Part shown: one piece after another, positions 42,291 to 52,811 of the stretch | Numbering within the stretch: position 1 is the stretch's first letter | How the letters are laid out: each line of letters starts with the position of its first letter | From: Enterobacter sichuanensis | GTDB taxonomy: Bacteria; Pseudomonadota; Gammaproteobacteria; Enterobacterales; Enterobacteriaceae | NCBI RefSeq assembly: GCF_002939185.1 | Contig: NZ_POVL01000031.1 | Span: 1 to 60,714 of the forward strand | Direction: 5' to 3' | Length of the DNA: 60,714 nt | The notes under the pieces: model-generated | Told to the model about the DNA's origin: nothing | Databases searched by the model: none | What the model saw: only the letters and a program-made list of their open reading frames with translations | Position numbers and translations under genes: made by a program

Positions 42291-42323
42291 GCCGGGTGGC
42301 GGCTACGCCTTACCCGGCCTACG
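42291..42323. repeat. REP element
   Basis: GCCGGGTGGCGGCTACGCC and TTACCCGGCCTAC, between katG and the following terminator. Confidence 0.85.
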
Positions 42324-42326
42324 GGC

Positions 42327-42356
42327 AAAAAAATCCCCGCCGATGCGGGGATTTTT
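42327..42356. terminator. Bidirectional terminator between katG and gldA
   Basis: AAATCCCCGC, CGAT loop, GCGGGGATTT, with A-run before and T-run after. It serves both convergent genes. Confidence 0.9.
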
Positions 42357-42367
42357 ATTCATGCTAT

Positions 42368-43471
42368 TTATTCCCACTCCTGCAGGAAACGCTGTCCATA
42401 CTGGTCGGCCACCAGCAGTGCCGCGTAAACCTGATCCGGCGACACGCCGCCCGGCATGTTGTGGATGGTTTCTCCTTCCGCACAAGACGCTTCGGCAATC
42501 AGACGCATTTTGGCCGGAATGTCGTCTTTGATATTCAGCTGCGCCAGCGTAATGGGCAGCCCAACGCTGTGGCAAAGCGCTGCGACGGTCTCTATTTCTT
42601 CTACCGGCGCGTTTTCCAGCACCAGCTGCGTCAACGTCCCAAACGCCACTTTTTCACCGTGATAGAAATGATGTGCGTCCGGTACCGCCGTCATACCGTT
42701 ATGAATAGCATGTGCCGCTGCCAGACCGCCGCTCTCAAAACCTACACCGCTGAGATAGGTATTGGCTTCGATAATGCGTTCCAGCGCTGGTGTGACCACA
42801 TGCTGTTCTGCGGCCAGCATCGCTTTTTCACCTTCTTCAACCAGTGTGTTGTAGCACAGCTCGGCGAGCGCCAGTGCCGCCTGGGTACATTTACCGCCGG
42901 CCATCGTGGTCGCGCCGCTGCGTGAGCAGGCGCGTGCTTCAAACCAGGTCGCCAGCGCATCGCCAATCCCGGCGGCCAGCAGACGCGCAGGCGCACCCGC
43001 AACCACTTTCGTATCGACAATCACCATGTTCGGGTTGTGCGGCAGCATCAGGTAGCGATCGAACTCGCCGCTGTCGGTGTAAATGACGGAGAGGGCGCTG
43101 CACGGCGCATCGGTAGAAGCGATAGTCGGCGCAATCGCAACGGGCACGTCCATAAAGTGAGCCAGCGCTTTGGCGGTATCCAGCGTTTTACCACCACCGA
43201 TACCCAGCACCGCCATACAGTCGGCACTGTCAGCGAGTTTTTTCAGACGATCGATTTCATTTTGTGAACATTCGCCGCCAAAGGGTGCGATTTCGGCATG
43301 CAGCTCTGCTTTTTTAAAGCTTTGTCGCAAGGTCTCTTCGGCAAAACCCAGTACAAATTTATCACCGACGACCAGCCAGCGCTGTGCCAGAGGTTTCAGA
43401 TAGTCGCCGAGACGGGTCAGCACATCCGCGCCCTGGATATATTTCCCCGGCGATTGAATGATACGGTCCAT
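42368..43471 (-). CDS. gldA: Glycerol dehydrogenase
   Basis: A 367-aa NAD-dependent group III metal-dependent alcohol dehydrogenase oxidising glycerol to dihydroxyacetone. The nucleotide site is [15 protein letters not shown]. Metal ligands are Asp in [14 protein letters not shown] near 171, His in AAHAIHNGM near 254, and His in [12 protein letters not shown] near 271. It starts 12 bases after fsaB ends, in the same direction. The pair suggests dihydroxyacetone metabolism. Confidence 0.97.
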   Translation of the reverse strand: MDRIIQSPGKYIQGADVLTRLGDYLKPLAQRWLVVGDKFVLGFAEETLRQSFKKAELHAEIAPFGGECSQNEIDRLKKLADSADCMAVLGIGGGKTLDTAKALAHFMDVPVAIAPTIASTDAPCSALSVIYTDSGEFDRYLMLPHNPNMVIVDTKVVAGAPARLLAAGIGDALATWFEARACSRSGATTMAGGKCTQAALALAELCYNTLVEEGEKAMLAAEQHVVTPALERIIEANTYLSGVGFESGGLAAAHAIHNGMTAVPDAHHFYHGEKVAFGTLTQLVLENAPVEEIETVAALCHSVGLPITLAQLNIKDDIPAKMRLIAEASCAEGETIHNMPGGVSPDQVYAALLVADQYGQRFLQEWE

Positions 43472-43483
43472 AACAATTCTCCC

Positions 43484-44146
43484 TTAGAGGTTGAGGTTAC
43501 CAAACGCGTTTTTCCAGTCCTGCTCGAACTTCTCTATGGCTGACTCTACCGCCGGGGTGCCGAGCATGTGTTGCGCTACATCTAAAGGAAGCGTGATTGC
43601 CTCACATCCCGCGAGCAGACAGTCCAGCGCCTGACGCGGCGTTTTGAAGCTGGCGGCCAGCACTTTACTGTCCGGCGCGTGCAGTTCCACCAGGGTTTGC
43701 AGCTCCTGGACCATGCGGATGCCGTCACCGCCCTGCGCGTCGACACGGTTGACATACGGCGCGACATACTTTGCCCCTGCCAGCGCAGCGAGCAAGCCCT
43801 GGGCTGCGCTGTACACGGCGGTGCCCAGGGTGGTGATGCCCTCTTTTTTCAGCGCCTTAATCGCGATAAGCCCCTGTTCGGTCACCGGGATTTTCACCAC
43901 GATACCCGGAATGGCGTTACTCAGACGTTTGGCTTCCGCCACCATGCCTTCTGCCTCGCGGCTCAGGGTCTGCGCAAACAGCGTGCCTTCCGGCCCGATG
44001 GCGTTTTGCAGGCGTGGCAGTACATCCCAGAGGGATTCACGGCTGGCGGCAATAATGCTCGGGTTGGTGGTGGCGCCCGCGATGGGAAAAATGCGCGCCA
44101 GGCGTTCTACTTCCGCCACGTTGGCGGTATCCAGGTACAGTTCCAT
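43484..44146 (-). CDS. fsaB: Fructose-6-phosphate aldolase FsaB (TalC)
   Basis: A 220-aa small transaldolase-family class I aldolase that splits or forms fructose-6-phosphate from dihydroxyacetone and glyceraldehyde-3-phosphate. The Schiff-base Lys is in [13 protein letters not shown] near 85. [19 protein letters not shown] and [12 protein letters not shown] are the family N-terminal motifs. It is cotranscribed with gldA. In E. coli the ptsA-frwCB-pflDC-frwD block separates fsaB from yijO, and all of it is missing here. Confidence 0.96.
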   Translation of the reverse strand: MELYLDTANVAEVERLARIFPIAGATTNPSIIAASRESLWDVLPRLQNAIGPEGTLFAQTLSREAEGMVAEAKRLSNAIPGIVVKIPVTEQGLIAIKALKKEGITTLGTAVYSAAQGLLAALAGAKYVAPYVNRVDAQGGDGIRMVQELQTLVELHAPDSKVLAASFKTPRQALDCLLAGCEAITLPLDVAQHMLGTPAVESAIEKFEQDWKNAFGNLNL

Positions 44147-44274
44147 TATTTTTCCTTAAGTCAGAAAGGTTGATGACAGGATAAAGCGGGGCTGCAGACT
44201 GGAGATACAGGTCAATTTTGCCAAATACTGGACAAATGTAATGTGCTTAACGAAGTGAGATGCCGATCACAATG

Positions 44275-45039
44275 CTAGTTTTTGGCCGTCAACTGGCTGT
44301 GATACTGACGGCGATATTCGGAAGGGGAACGTTCTGTGTGTTTGCGAAAGAGACGGCAGAAATAGTTGCTGTCCATAAATCCGCAGCGCGCTGCAATATC
44401 CTTGATTTTTAAATCGTATCCCTTGAGCAGCTGGCGCGCGTGTTCCAGACGCGTTTGTGTCAGGTATTCATTGAACCCGACGTTCCCGGTCTTCTGAAAA
44501 AGATGGGAAAGGTAGTTGGGGGAAATATAAAACGCCTCGGCAACGGAATCTCGGGTCAGCGCTGAGGCATGATGTTCGTCAATAAAGAGACGAATGGCTT
44601 CAAAGAGCGCGCGGCTGCGGCTATCAGTGTGGATCTCGCTGCCAAGCAGATCGCGGCAGTGGCTGAGCAGACTTAATACCACCAGCCTGGCCGTGTCCTG
44701 CTCAGTCGGTTGCATGTGCAGCTCATTGAGCGTTTGCAGGAGAAACGCGCCCGTTCTGGGACCTCGTCTGGCAACCTGCTGCTGTTGTAAAAGGGCATTA
44801 CCCCGGTGGAGCTGAAGCGTCAGCTGCTGTTTACCGAAGCTTATTCTGAGAGAGTTTGAAGAATGAAGCGGAACGTACCCGGATGCGGAAAAGCATACCT
44901 CGCAGCGGGTTTCCAGGCTAACTGAGAGACAAGGTGATGTTCGGATATGCTTCCCGGCAGGCGCGACAAAGTGCACCTGATACAGGGGTAATGTGCCGTT
45001 AATCAGATCCGTCAGGATGTGCGTGATATCGTGGTACAT
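44275..45039 (-). CDS. yijO: AraC-family regulator, YijO-like
   Basis: A 254-aa protein with a C-terminal AraC/XylS double helix-turn-helix at about 150-250 (LTRDSVAEAFYISPNYLSHL, then KIKDIAARCGFMDSNYFCRL and the signature FRKHTERSPSEYRRQ). The N-terminal half has no motif I can assign. Position between fsaB and ppc matches E. coli yijO, which is somewhat longer (about 283 aa), so the symbol rests mostly on synteny. Its target is unknown, and the adjacent fsaB-gldA genes are candidates. Confidence 0.8.
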   Translation of the reverse strand: MYHDITHILTDLINGTLPLYQVHFVAPAGKHIRTSPCLSVSLETRCEVCFSASGYVPLHSSNSLRISFGKQQLTLQLHRGNALLQQQQVARRGPRTGAFLLQTLNELHMQPTEQDTARLVVLSLLSHCRDLLGSEIHTDSRSRALFEAIRLFIDEHHASALTRDSVAEAFYISPNYLSHLFQKTGNVGFNEYLTQTRLEHARQLLKGYDLKIKDIAARCGFMDSNYFCRLFRKHTERSPSEYRRQYHSQLTAKN

Positions 45040-45059
45040 GAGGTGGGAACCGGGATATT

Positions 45060-45127
45060 GCCGGGTGGCGCTAACGCTTACCCGGCCTACGTGTCGTTGG
45101 CCCGTGCAAACGTAGCGCCGCCCGGCA
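45060..45127. repeat. BIME: paired REP elements
   Basis: GCCGGGTGGCGCTAACGC-TTACCCGGCCTACG and, 30 bases on, CGTAGCGCCGCCCGGCA in the opposite sense, between yijO and ppc. Confidence 0.85.
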
Positions 45128-45134
45128 TAAAGCT

Positions 45135-47786
45135 TTAGCCGGTGTTACGCATACCCGCCGCAACACCCGCAATCGTCACCATCAGCGCCTGTTCAACGCG
45201 TGGATCCGGCTCTTTCCCTTCCTCTTCTGCCAGACGGGAACGGTGCAGCAGTTCTGCCTGCAGGACGTTCAGCGGATCGGTGTAGATGTTACGCAGCTGA
45301 ATAGACTCGGCAATCCACGGCAGGTCCGCCATCAGGTGTGAGTCGTTGGCGATATCCAGCACCACTTTAATGTCGCCTTCCAGCAGTTCGCGCAGCTCTT
45401 TGCCCAGCGCCCACAGTTCAGGTTTCACCAGACGCTGATCGTAGTATTCCGCCAGCCACAGGTCCGCTTTCGAGAAGACCATCTCCAGCATACCCAGACG
45501 GGTAGAGAAGAACGGCCAGTCGCGGCACATGGTTTCCAGCTCGCTCTGTTTGCCATCTTCCACCACTTTTTGCAGCGCGGCACCGGCACCCAGCCAGGCG
45601 GGCAGCATCAGACGGTTCTGCGTCCAGGCGAAGATCCACGGAATCGCACGCAGGGACTCTACGCCACCGGTCGGGCGACGCTTGGCAGGACGTGAACCCA
45701 ACGGCAGTTTACCCAGCTCCTGCTCTGGTGTAGCTGAGCGGAAGTAAGGGACGAAATCTTTGTTTTCACGCACGTAGCCGCGGTACAAATCGCAGGAAAT
45801 GTCTGACAGCTCGTCCATGATATGGCACCAGGAGGCTTTTGGCTCCGGCGGTGGCAGCAGGTTTGCTTCCAGAATGGCACTGGTATAAAGCGACAGACTG
45901 CTGATGGTCACTTCCGGCAGGCCGTATTTGAAGCGGATCATCTCACCCTGCTCGGTCACGCGCAGGCCGCCTTTCAGGCTTCCCGGCGGCTGCGATAACA
46001 GTGCCGCATGCGCAGGCGCGCCACCGCGGCCAATGGATCCACCACGTCCGTGGAACAGGGTCAACTCAATACCGGCTTTCTCGCAGGTTTTGATCAGCGC
46101 ATCCTGCGCCTGATACTGCGCCCAGGATGCGGCCATCACGCCCGCATCTTTTGCGGAGTCGGAATAGCCAATCATTACCATCTGTTTGCCCTGAATGAAG
46201 CCGCGATACCAGTCGATATTCAGCAACTGGGTCATGACGTCGTTGGCATTGTTCAGGTCGTCGAGGGTTTCAAACAGCGGAGCGACCGGCAGGGCATAGT
46301 CGATACCGGCTTCTTTCAGCAGAAGGTGAACGGCCAGCACGTCGGACGGGGTTTTCGCCATGGAGATCACATAGGCGGCCACCGATCCTTTCGGCGCATC
46401 CACGATCGCTTTACAGGTGTTGAGCACTTCGCGGGTTTCGTTGCTTGGCTCCCAGTTGCGCGGCAGCAGAGGGCGCTTCGAGTTTAGTTCGCGGATCAGG
46501 AAGGCCTGTTTGTCGGCTTCGGACCAGCTTTCATAGTCGCCGATACCGAGATAGCGGGTCAGCTCGCCCAGGGCTTCGGTATGGCGGGTACTCTCCTGAC
46601 GCACGTCGATACGCACCAGCGGCACGCCAAAACACTTCACGCGACGCAGGGTATCGAGCAGTTCGCCGTTGGCGATGATGCCCATTCCACAGGCCTGCAG
46701 TGATTTATAACAGGCGTAGAGAGGCTCCCAGAGCTGCTCGTTCTGGCTCAGCAGACCTTCCGGCTTCGGCAGGCGCTGGCCTTTCAGGCGCGCTTCCAGC
46801 CAGGCCTGGGTGGCCATCAGCTGACTGCGCAGTTTTTTCATCAGGAAACGGTACGGTTCGCTGGCGCCTTCTTCTCCGGCCAGCGCGCGCAGTTCCGGCG
46901 TCGCTTCAACCATCGACAGTTCGGAGATCAGCACCTGAATGTCTTTCAGGAACAGGTCGGTCGCTTTCCAGCGGCTTAGCAGCAGGACGTGACGGGTAAT
47001 TTCCGCGGTGACGTTCGGGTTACCGTCGCGGTCACCGCCCATCCAGGAGGTGAAACGGACCGGAACAAAGTCGACCGGCAGGCGGTAGCCCAGATTCTCT
47101 TCCAGCTGCTCGTTCAGCTCGCGCAGATAGTTAGGTACCCCTTCCCACAGGCTGTTTTCCACCACCGCAAAGCCCCATTTGGCTTCGTCGACCGGGCTTG
47201 GGCGGTGCTTGCGAATTTCATCGGTGTGCCAGGACTGGGCAATCAGCTGGCGCAGACGGCGCATCAGCTGGTTACGTTCGTAGTCGGCAATGTCTTTATT
47301 ATCCAACTGCTTGAGGCAGTTATTCACTTCCACCATTTTGTGGATCAGGGTGCGACGGGTGATTTCGGTTGGGTGGGCGGTCAGCACCAGCTCCAGCGAA
47401 AGCGACTCTACCGCTTTTTTGATGGTGGCTTCGTTAAGGTCTGGCTGCTCTTTCAGTTTACGAAGGGTGCGGGCAATGACTTCCGGGTTGCTGGCCGCTT
47501 CGCCATTTGGCGAAATGCTGTGGTATTGCTCAGCGGTGTTTGCCAGGTTCAGGAACTGGCTGAATGCGCGTGCAACGGGCAGTAGCTCATCGTTAGAGAG
47601 GTTCTGCAATGTGGTTAGCAGCTCCTGACGACTGGCTTCGTTACCGGCACGGGAAGCTTTAGACAGCTTGCGGATGGTTTCAACGCGGTCGAGGATGTTC
47701 TCCCCCAACGCATCTTTGATGGTATCTCCAAGCACTTTGCCGAGCATACTGACATTACTACGCAACGCGGAATATTGTTCGTTCAT
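45135..47786 (-). CDS. ppc: Phosphoenolpyruvate carboxylase
   Basis: An 883-aa anaplerotic enzyme making oxaloacetate from PEP and bicarbonate, the same length as E. coli. The active-site His is in [14 protein letters not shown] near 138, the mobile loop is [16 protein letters not shown] near 579-592, and the conserved C-terminus AAGMRNTG is intact. [19 protein letters not shown] carries the catalytic Lys. In E. coli it is allosterically controlled by acetyl-CoA, fructose-1,6-bisphosphate and aspartate. Gap 47787-48001 before argE holds no gene I can support. Confidence 0.99.
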   Translation of the reverse strand: MNEQYSALRSNVSMLGKVLGDTIKDALGENILDRVETIRKLSKASRAGNEASRQELLTTLQNLSNDELLPVARAFSQFLNLANTAEQYHSISPNGEAASNPEVIARTLRKLKEQPDLNEATIKKAVESLSLELVLTAHPTEITRRTLIHKMVEVNNCLKQLDNKDIADYERNQLMRRLRQLIAQSWHTDEIRKHRPSPVDEAKWGFAVVENSLWEGVPNYLRELNEQLEENLGYRLPVDFVPVRFTSWMGGDRDGNPNVTAEITRHVLLLSRWKATDLFLKDIQVLISELSMVEATPELRALAGEEGASEPYRFLMKKLRSQLMATQAWLEARLKGQRLPKPEGLLSQNEQLWEPLYACYKSLQACGMGIIANGELLDTLRRVKCFGVPLVRIDVRQESTRHTEALGELTRYLGIGDYESWSEADKQAFLIRELNSKRPLLPRNWEPSNETREVLNTCKAIVDAPKGSVAAYVISMAKTPSDVLAVHLLLKEAGIDYALPVAPLFETLDDLNNANDVMTQLLNIDWYRGFIQGKQMVMIGYSDSAKDAGVMAASWAQYQAQDALIKTCEKAGIELTLFHGRGGSIGRGGAPAHAALLSQPPGSLKGGLRVTEQGEMIRFKYGLPEVTISSLSLYTSAILEANLLPPPEPKASWCHIMDELSDISCDLYRGYVRENKDFVPYFRSATPEQELGKLPLGSRPAKRRPTGGVESLRAIPWIFAWTQNRLMLPAWLGAGAALQKVVEDGKQSELETMCRDWPFFSTRLGMLEMVFSKADLWLAEYYDQRLVKPELWALGKELRELLEGDIKVVLDIANDSHLMADLPWIAESIQLRNIYTDPLNVLQAELLHRSRLAEEEGKEPDPRVEQALMVTIAGVAAGMRNTG

Positions 47787-48001
47787 AAAAACCCAGTCAC
47801 CCCATCATTTTTGTTTATGCCCAGACGAAACGCATCCGGGCATTATTTTGTCATCTCCCTTTATAAAGCCACGTAAAACCCCCGTCGTCAATTGCTGCGA
47901 AAACGGTTCAGCAAACGAATAAATGCGGGTAATTTACGAAATTTAATTCGCATTGCGTCAGATAAGAGATGCTTATGGGAATGTGACGGAGATCGCGAGA
48001 T

Positions 48002-48028
48002 TTTCCCCTCCCGGAAGAGAGGGGAAAG
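48002..48028. other. Stem-loop downstream of argE
   Basis: TTTCCCCTC and GAGGGGAAA form a 9-bp stem with an 8-nt loop, 5 bases past the argE stop. There is no U-run on the minus strand, so termination is uncertain. Confidence 0.5.
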
Positions 48029-48032
48029 GTCA

Positions 48033-49184
48033 TTAATGCCAGCAGAAGTGATGTACAACCTGGGTGATCAGCTCGCGAGTAGGCTTGATAAAGCGGGTTT
48101 CCAGATATTCGTCCGGCTGGTGCGCCTGGTTGATGGAGCCAGGGCCGAGTACCAGCGTCGGGCACAGGGTCTGAATAAACGGCGCTTCGGTGCAGTAGTT
48201 CACCACGTCGGTTTTTTCACCGAGTAATTTTTCTACCACTTCGACCAGCTGATGATCCGGAGGGCACTCATAACCCGGGATCGGCGGATGCAGTTCGGAG
48301 ACCGTCAGGCGGCCCGGCCAGCGCTCGCTGACCGGGGCCAGCGCTTCATTCAGCAAGCCGTCGAGATCGCTCAGCGTCATGCCCGGCAGCGGGCGGATAT
48401 CCATATGCAGTTCACAGCAGGCACAGATACGGTTGGAGGCATCGCCGCCGTGCAGACTGCCGAGGTTCAGGGTCGGATACGGCACGGTGAACGCGTCGTA
48501 GTGATAGCGCTCTTTAAGATCGTCGCGCAGGGTCATGATGCGCCCGATGGCGTCATGCATCAGCTCAATCGCGTTGACGCCGCGCGCCGGATCGCTGGAG
48601 TGACCGGACTGGCCCAGGACACGCACTGCGGTAGAGATATGGCCTTTATGCGCACGGATTGGCTGTAACGAGGTTGGCTCACCGATGATCGCGCAATCCG
48701 GGCGAATCGACGTGTTTTCCGAGAAGTAGCGTGCACCCGCCATGCTGGTCTCTTCATCCGCGGTTGCCAGGATGTAGAGCGGCTTTTTCAGTTTTGTCAC
48801 GTCCACGTCACGCAGCGCGTCGAGGATAAAGGCGAAGAAGCCTTTCATGTCGGCCGTGCCCAGCCCGTAGAGTTTGTTGTCATGCTCGGTCAGGGTAAAC
48901 GGGTCGCGGGTCCAGCGGCCATCATCAAACGGCACGGTGTCGGTATGACCCGCAAGCAGCAGGCCGCCTGCGCCGGTTCCGGTGCTGGCGAGCAGGTTAA
49001 ATTTGTGGCGGGTTCCGGGAACGGGCTGAACCTCAACGTTAAAGCCAAGATCGCTGAACCAACCCGCCAGCAGATTGATTAAAGACGCATTGCTCTGATC
49101 CAGTGCTTCTTCCGTTGCGCTGATGGACGGTGTGGCAATCAGGGCGCGGTAAATCTCGATAAATGGTGGTAAGTTCATTTTCAT
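48033..49184 (-). CDS. argE: Acetylornithine deacetylase
   Basis: A 383-aa M20-family metallohydrolase releasing ornithine from N-acetylornithine. Metal-site residues appear in [13 protein letters not shown] (His and Asp near 80-82), [10 protein letters not shown] (the Glu pair) and a C-terminal His in [13 protein letters not shown]. Start 49184 ([13 protein letters not shown]) matches the E. coli length. An in-frame ATG three codons upstream is the alternative. It is divergent from argCBH, with two ARG boxes in the 88-bp gap. Confidence 0.98.
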   Translation of the reverse strand: MKMNLPPFIEIYRALIATPSISATEEALDQSNASLINLLAGWFSDLGFNVEVQPVPGTRHKFNLLASTGTGAGGLLLAGHTDTVPFDDGRWTRDPFTLTEHDNKLYGLGTADMKGFFAFILDALRDVDVTKLKKPLYILATADEETSMAGARYFSENTSIRPDCAIIGEPTSLQPIRAHKGHISTAVRVLGQSGHSSDPARGVNAIELMHDAIGRIMTLRDDLKERYHYDAFTVPYPTLNLGSLHGGDASNRICACCELHMDIRPLPGMTLSDLDGLLNEALAPVSERWPGRLTVSELHPPIPGYECPPDHQLVEVVEKLLGEKTDVVNYCTEAPFIQTLCPTLVLGPGSINQAHQPDEYLETRFIKPTRELITQVVHHFCWH

Positions 49185-49210
49185 TGTTGACACACCTTAG
49201 GTCGTGATAG

Positions 49211-49249
49211 TATCAATATTCATGCAATAAATGTGAATAAAAATACATT
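49211..49249. promoter_or_regulatory. ArgR ARG boxes between argE and argC
   Basis: Two 18-bp boxes, TATCAATATTCATGCAAT (49211-49228) and TGTGAATAAAAATACATT (49232-49249), are separated by 3 bp, the classic ArgR operator pair controlling both divergent operons. Confidence 0.92.
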
Positions 49250-49272
49250 ATCGTTGAGCATAAAGGAACCCG

Positions 49273-50277
49273 ATGTTGAATACGCTGATTGTAGGCGCTA
49301 GCGGTTATGCGGGCGCAGAGCTTGTAAGCTACGTAAATCGTCACCCTCATATGACCATAACCGCTTTGACTGTGTCAGCGCAAAGCAATGATGCGGGAAA
49401 GTTAATTTCCGATTTGCATCCGCAACTTAAGGGCATGGTTGATCTCCCTTTGCAACCCATGTCTGACATCAGCGAGTTCACCGACGGCGTCGACGTCGTG
49501 TTTTTAGCCACCGCGCATGAGGTCAGCCACGACCTGGCGCCGCAGTTCCTGGCGGCCGGCTGCGTGGTGTTTGACCTCTCCGGCGCGTTCCGTGTTAACG
49601 ACGGCGCGTTTTACGAAAAATATTACGGCTTCACTCACCAGCATCCGGATCTGCTTGAAAAAGCGGTGTATGGCCTGGCGGAGTGGAGTGCAGACAAGCT
49701 GAAAGAAGCGGATTTGATTGCCGTTCCGGGTTGCTACCCGACGGCGGCGCAGCTCTCTTTGAAACCGCTGATCGACGCCGGGCTGCTCGATCTGAACCAG
49801 TGGCCGGTGATCAACGCCACCAGCGGCGTGAGCGGAGCCGGGCGCAAGGCCGCTATCTCCAACAGCTTCTGCGAAGTGAGCCTTCAGCCGTATGGCGTGT
49901 TTAATCACCGCCATCACCCTGAAATCACCACGCATTTGGGCGCGGACGTGATTTTCACGCCGCATCTGGGCAGCTTCCCGCGTGGGATCCTCGAAACCAT
50001 TACCTGCCGCCTGAAACCGGGTGTGACCAGCGAACAGGTGAAGGCGGTCTTCACGCAGGCGTATGCAGATAAACCGCTGGTGCGTCTGTATGACAAAGGC
50101 GTGCCGGCGCTGAAAAATGTGGTCGGTCTGCCGTTCTGCGATATCGGCTTTGCCGTTCAGGGCGAGCATCTGATCGTGGTGGCCGCAGAAGACAACTTAC
50201 TCAAAGGCGCTGCCGCTCAGGCAATGCAATGTGCAAATATTCGTTTCGGTTTCCCGGAAACGCAGGCTCTTATTTAA
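49273..50277 (+). CDS. argC: N-acetyl-gamma-glutamyl-phosphate reductase
   Basis: A 334-aa NADPH-dependent enzyme, third step of arginine synthesis. The Rossmann start is [15 protein letters not shown], the catalytic Cys is in [14 protein letters not shown] near 154, and HHRHHPEI carries the active-site His. It is the first gene of argCBH and is followed by argB after a few bases. Confidence 0.99.
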   Translation: MLNTLIVGASGYAGAELVSYVNRHPHMTITALTVSAQSNDAGKLISDLHPQLKGMVDLPLQPMSDISEFTDGVDVVFLATAHEVSHDLAPQFLAAGCVVFDLSGAFRVNDGAFYEKYYGFTHQHPDLLEKAVYGLAEWSADKLKEADLIAVPGCYPTAAQLSLKPLIDAGLLDLNQWPVINATSGVSGAGRKAAISNSFCEVSLQPYGVFNHRHHPEITTHLGADVIFTPHLGSFPRGILETITCRLKPGVTSEQVKAVFTQAYADKPLVRLYDKGVPALKNVVGLPFCDIGFAVQGEHLIVVAAEDNLLKGAAAQAMQCANIRFGFPETQALI

Positions 50278-50283
50278 GGTGTG

Positions 50284-51060
50284 ATGATGAACCCATTAAT
50301 TATCAAACTCGGTGGTGTACTGCTGGACAGCGAAGAAGCGCTGGAGCGTCTTTTTACCGCGCTGGTTAACTATCGCGAATCACACCAACGTCCGCTGGTG
50401 ATTGTGCACGGCGGCGGCTGCGTGGTGGATGAGCTGATGAAAGGGCTCAACCTGCCGGTGAAAAAGAAAAACGGTCTGCGGGTGACGCCTGCCGATCAGA
50501 TTGACATCATCACTGGTGCGCTGGCGGGTACGGCGAACAAAACGCTGCTCTCCTGGGCAAAGAAACACCATATTGCGTCCGTTGGCCTCTATCTGGGCGA
50601 TGGCGATAGCGTAAAAGTGACCCAGCTCGACGAAGAGCTCGGCCATGTTGGACTGGCGCAGCCAGGTTCGCCTAAGCTGATAAACACGCTGCTGGAAGGC
50701 GGTTTTCTGCCGGTGGTGAGCTCTATCGGCGTGACCGAAGAGGGCGCGCTGATGAACGTGAATGCGGACCAGGCGGCGACCGCGCTGGCCGCGACGCTGG
50801 GCGCGGATCTGATCCTGCTCTCCGACGTGAGCGGTATTCTGGACGGCAAAGGCCAGCGCATCGCGGAAATGACTGCGGCAAAAGCCGAACAGCTGATCGC
50901 CCAGGGCATTATTACCGACGGGATGATCGTCAAAGTCAATGCGGCGCTGGATGCCGCACGTACGCTCGGTCGCCCGGTGGATATCGCCTCCTGGCGTCAT
51001 GCGGAGCAGCTTCCGGCACTGTTTAACGGCACGCCGATTGGCACACGTATTTTAGCGTAA
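50284..51060 (+). CDS. argB: Acetylglutamate kinase
   Basis: A 258-aa amino-acid kinase phosphorylating N-acetylglutamate. Lys in [10 protein letters not shown], the Gly-rich [14 protein letters not shown] and the catalytic Asp in [15 protein letters not shown] are visible. The start has GTG-ATG-ATG in a row at 50281, 50284 and 50287. I use 50284 to match the E. coli [11 protein letters not shown] form. Only 6 bases separate it from argC, and a REP lies before argH. Confidence 0.97.
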   Translation: MMNPLIIKLGGVLLDSEEALERLFTALVNYRESHQRPLVIVHGGGCVVDELMKGLNLPVKKKNGLRVTPADQIDIITGALAGTANKTLLSWAKKHHIASVGLYLGDGDSVKVTQLDEELGHVGLAQPGSPKLINTLLEGGFLPVVSSIGVTEEGALMNVNADQAATALAATLGADLILLSDVSGILDGKGQRIAEMTAAKAEQLIAQGIITDGMIVKVNAALDAARTLGRPVDIASWRHAEQLPALFNGTPIGTRILA

Positions 51061-51077
51061 GTTTTTAATGAATGACC

Positions 51078-51108
51078 GTAGGCCGGGTAAGCGTAGCGCC
51101 ACCCGGCG
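51078..51108. repeat. REP element inside the argCBH operon
   Basis: GTAGGCCGGGTAAGCG and TAGCGCCACCCGGC, in the 74-bp argB-argH gap. An intra-operon REP can alter stability or translation of the flanking messages. Confidence 0.85.
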
Positions 51109-51134
51109 GAACTAACGAATAAAGGAACGATGTT

Positions 51135-52508
51135 ATGGCACTTTGGGGTGGGCGTTTTACACAGGCAGCGGATCAGCGGTTCAAACAGTTCAACGACTCT
51201 TTGCGCTTCGACTACCGCCTGGCCGAACAGGATATCGTCGGCTCTGTGGCCTGGTCCAAAGCGCTGGTAACGGTGGGCGTACTGAGCGCAGAGGAACAGC
51301 TGCAGCTGGAAGAGGCGCTCAACAATCTGCTGGAAGAAGTGCGTCTGGATCCGCAGCAAATCCTGCAGAGCGATGCCGAAGATATTCATAGCTGGGTGGA
51401 AGGCAAGCTGATCGACAAAGTCGGCCAGCTGGGTAAAAAGCTTCACACTGGCCGGAGCCGTAACGACCAGGTCGCCACCGACCTGAAGCTGTGGTGTAAA
51501 GATACCGTTGGCGAACTGCTGGCGGCCAACCGTCAGCTGCAGAGCGCGCTGGTGGAGACCGCACAGAACAACCAGGATGCGGTGATGCCGGGTTATACTC
51601 ATCTGCAGCGCGCGCAGCCGGTGACCTTTGCGCACTGGTGTCTGGCCTATGTTGAGATGCTGGCGCGCGATGAAAGCCGTCTGCAGGATACCCTGAAACG
51701 TCTGGACGTCAGCCCGCTGGGCAGCGGCGCGCTGGCCGGTACGGCGTATGAAATCGACCGTGAACAGCTGGCAGGTTGGCTGGGCTTTGCCTCTGCTACC
51801 CGCAACAGCCTGGATAGCGTCTCCGATCGTGACCACGTGCTGGAACTGCTCTCTGACGCGTCTATCGGTATGGTGCACCTGTCGCGCTTTGCGGAAGACC
51901 TGATCTTCTTTAACTCTGGCGAAGCGGGCTTCGTCGAGCTGTCTGACCGTGTGACGTCTGGCTCTTCGCTGATGCCGCAGAAGAAAAACCCGGATGCGCT
52001 GGAGCTGATCCGCGGTAAGTGTGGCCGTGTACAGGGTGCGCTGACCGGCATGATGATGACCCTGAAAGGGCTCCCGCTGGCGTACAACAAAGATATGCAG
52101 GAAGACAAAGAAGGTCTGTTCGACGCACTCGACACCTGGCTGGACTGTCTGCATATGGGCGCGCTGGTGCTGGACGGCATTCAGGTGAAGCGTCCACGCT
52201 GCCAGGAAGCGGCCCAGCAGGGCTACGCGAACGCGACTGAACTGGCGGATTATCTGGTAGCGAAAGGCGTACCGTTCCGTGAAGCACACCATATTGTCGG
52301 TGAAGCGGTGGTGGAAGCGATTCGTCAGGGGAAACCGCTGGAAGAACTGGCCCTTGCTGACCTGCAGAAATTCAGCGCGGCGATCGGCGATGATGTGTAT
52401 CCGATTCTTTCGCTGCAGTCCTGCCTGGATAAGCGTGCTGCGAAAGGCGGCGTGTCGCCGAAGCAGGTAGCGCAGGCGATAGCGGATGCGAAAAACCGGT
52501 TGGTTTGA
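51135..52508 (+). CDS. argH: Argininosuccinate lyase
   Basis: A 457-aa fumarase-superfamily enzyme splitting argininosuccinate to arginine and fumarate, the last step of the pathway. The family signature [12 protein letters not shown] near 277 carries the catalytic Ser. [14 protein letters not shown] and [13 protein letters not shown] supply the other active-site segments. The start follows AAAGGAACG. It is the last gene of argCBH, followed by a repeat copy and a strong terminator. Confidence 0.99.
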   Translation: MALWGGRFTQAADQRFKQFNDSLRFDYRLAEQDIVGSVAWSKALVTVGVLSAEEQLQLEEALNNLLEEVRLDPQQILQSDAEDIHSWVEGKLIDKVGQLGKKLHTGRSRNDQVATDLKLWCKDTVGELLAANRQLQSALVETAQNNQDAVMPGYTHLQRAQPVTFAHWCLAYVEMLARDESRLQDTLKRLDVSPLGSGALAGTAYEIDREQLAGWLGFASATRNSLDSVSDRDHVLELLSDASIGMVHLSRFAEDLIFFNSGEAGFVELSDRVTSGSSLMPQKKNPDALELIRGKCGRVQGALTGMMMTLKGLPLAYNKDMQEDKEGLFDALDTWLDCLHMGALVLDGIQVKRPRCQEAAQQGYANATELADYLVAKGVPFREAHHIVGEAVVEAIRQGKPLEELALADLQKFSAAIGDDVYPILSLQSCLDKRAAKGGVSPKQVAQAIADAKNRLV

Positions 52509-52524
52509 TTTGTGCGGGTTGGTG

Positions 52525-52557
52525 CCCTCACCCCGGCCCTCTCCCACAGGGAGAGGG
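52525..52557 (+). repeat. Palindromic repeat family, copy D
   Basis: CCCTCACCC (52525), CCCTCTCCC (52537) and GGGAGAGGG (52549), 16 bases after the argH stop. Confidence 0.85.
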
Positions 52558-52566
52558 AGAAAAACA

Positions 52567-52593
52567 AAGCCTGGCTTAGCGCCAGGCTTTTTT
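52567..52593 (+). terminator. argCBH Rho-independent terminator
   Basis: AAGCCTGGC, a 5-nt loop, GCCAGGCTT, then Ts. Confidence 0.9.
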
Positions 52594-52597
52594 ACGC

Positions 52598-52714
52598 AAA
52601 AAAAAGCGGACCACGGGGTCCGCAAAAGTTCACGTTGGCTTTAGTTGTTCGAGTTTTGAGAGAAACTCGATGACGGGGCGGGGACGTCAAGGGTCAAACA
52701 CGTGCCGCCTCGTC
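52598..52714 (-). ncRNA. oxyS: OxyS peroxide-induced small RNA
   Basis: On the minus strand the sequence follows OxyS. The 5' part is GACGAGGCGGCACG and CCCUUGACGUC, the middle stem is CGAGUUUCUCUC / AAAACUCG, and the single-stranded linker AACUAAAGCCAACGUGAAC is near-identical to E. coli. The terminator GCGGACCCCGUGGUCCGC with eight Us ends it. The RNA body from the predicted start (about 52714) to the stem end (52606) is 109 nt, the E. coli length. It is divergent from oxyR and acts with Hfq on fhlA, rpoS and other messages. The 5' end is approximate. Confidence 0.9.
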
Positions 52715-52744
52715 TATGTGATGTATTATTCAACAGAATGCTTG

Positions 52745-52790
52745 ATAGGGATAATCGTTCGTTGCTATGCTATCTATCGCCATGAACTAT
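52745..52790. promoter_or_regulatory. OxyR binding region between oxyS and oxyR
   Basis: ATAG at 52745 and CTAT elements at 52765, 52770 and 52787 in GATAGGGATAATCGTTCG and downstream sequence match the E. coli oxyR/oxyS OxyR site as I recall it. OxyR here activates oxyS and represses itself. Confidence 0.75.
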
Positions 52791-52811
52791 CGTGGCGACG
52801 GAGGATGAATA

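Noticed and set aside
50997..52625. A 542-codon open frame on the minus strand opposite argH
   Set aside because: It is a complement-frame artefact of argH. There is no promoter or SD, it runs through the argCBH terminator and a repeat, and no family resemblance is visible.
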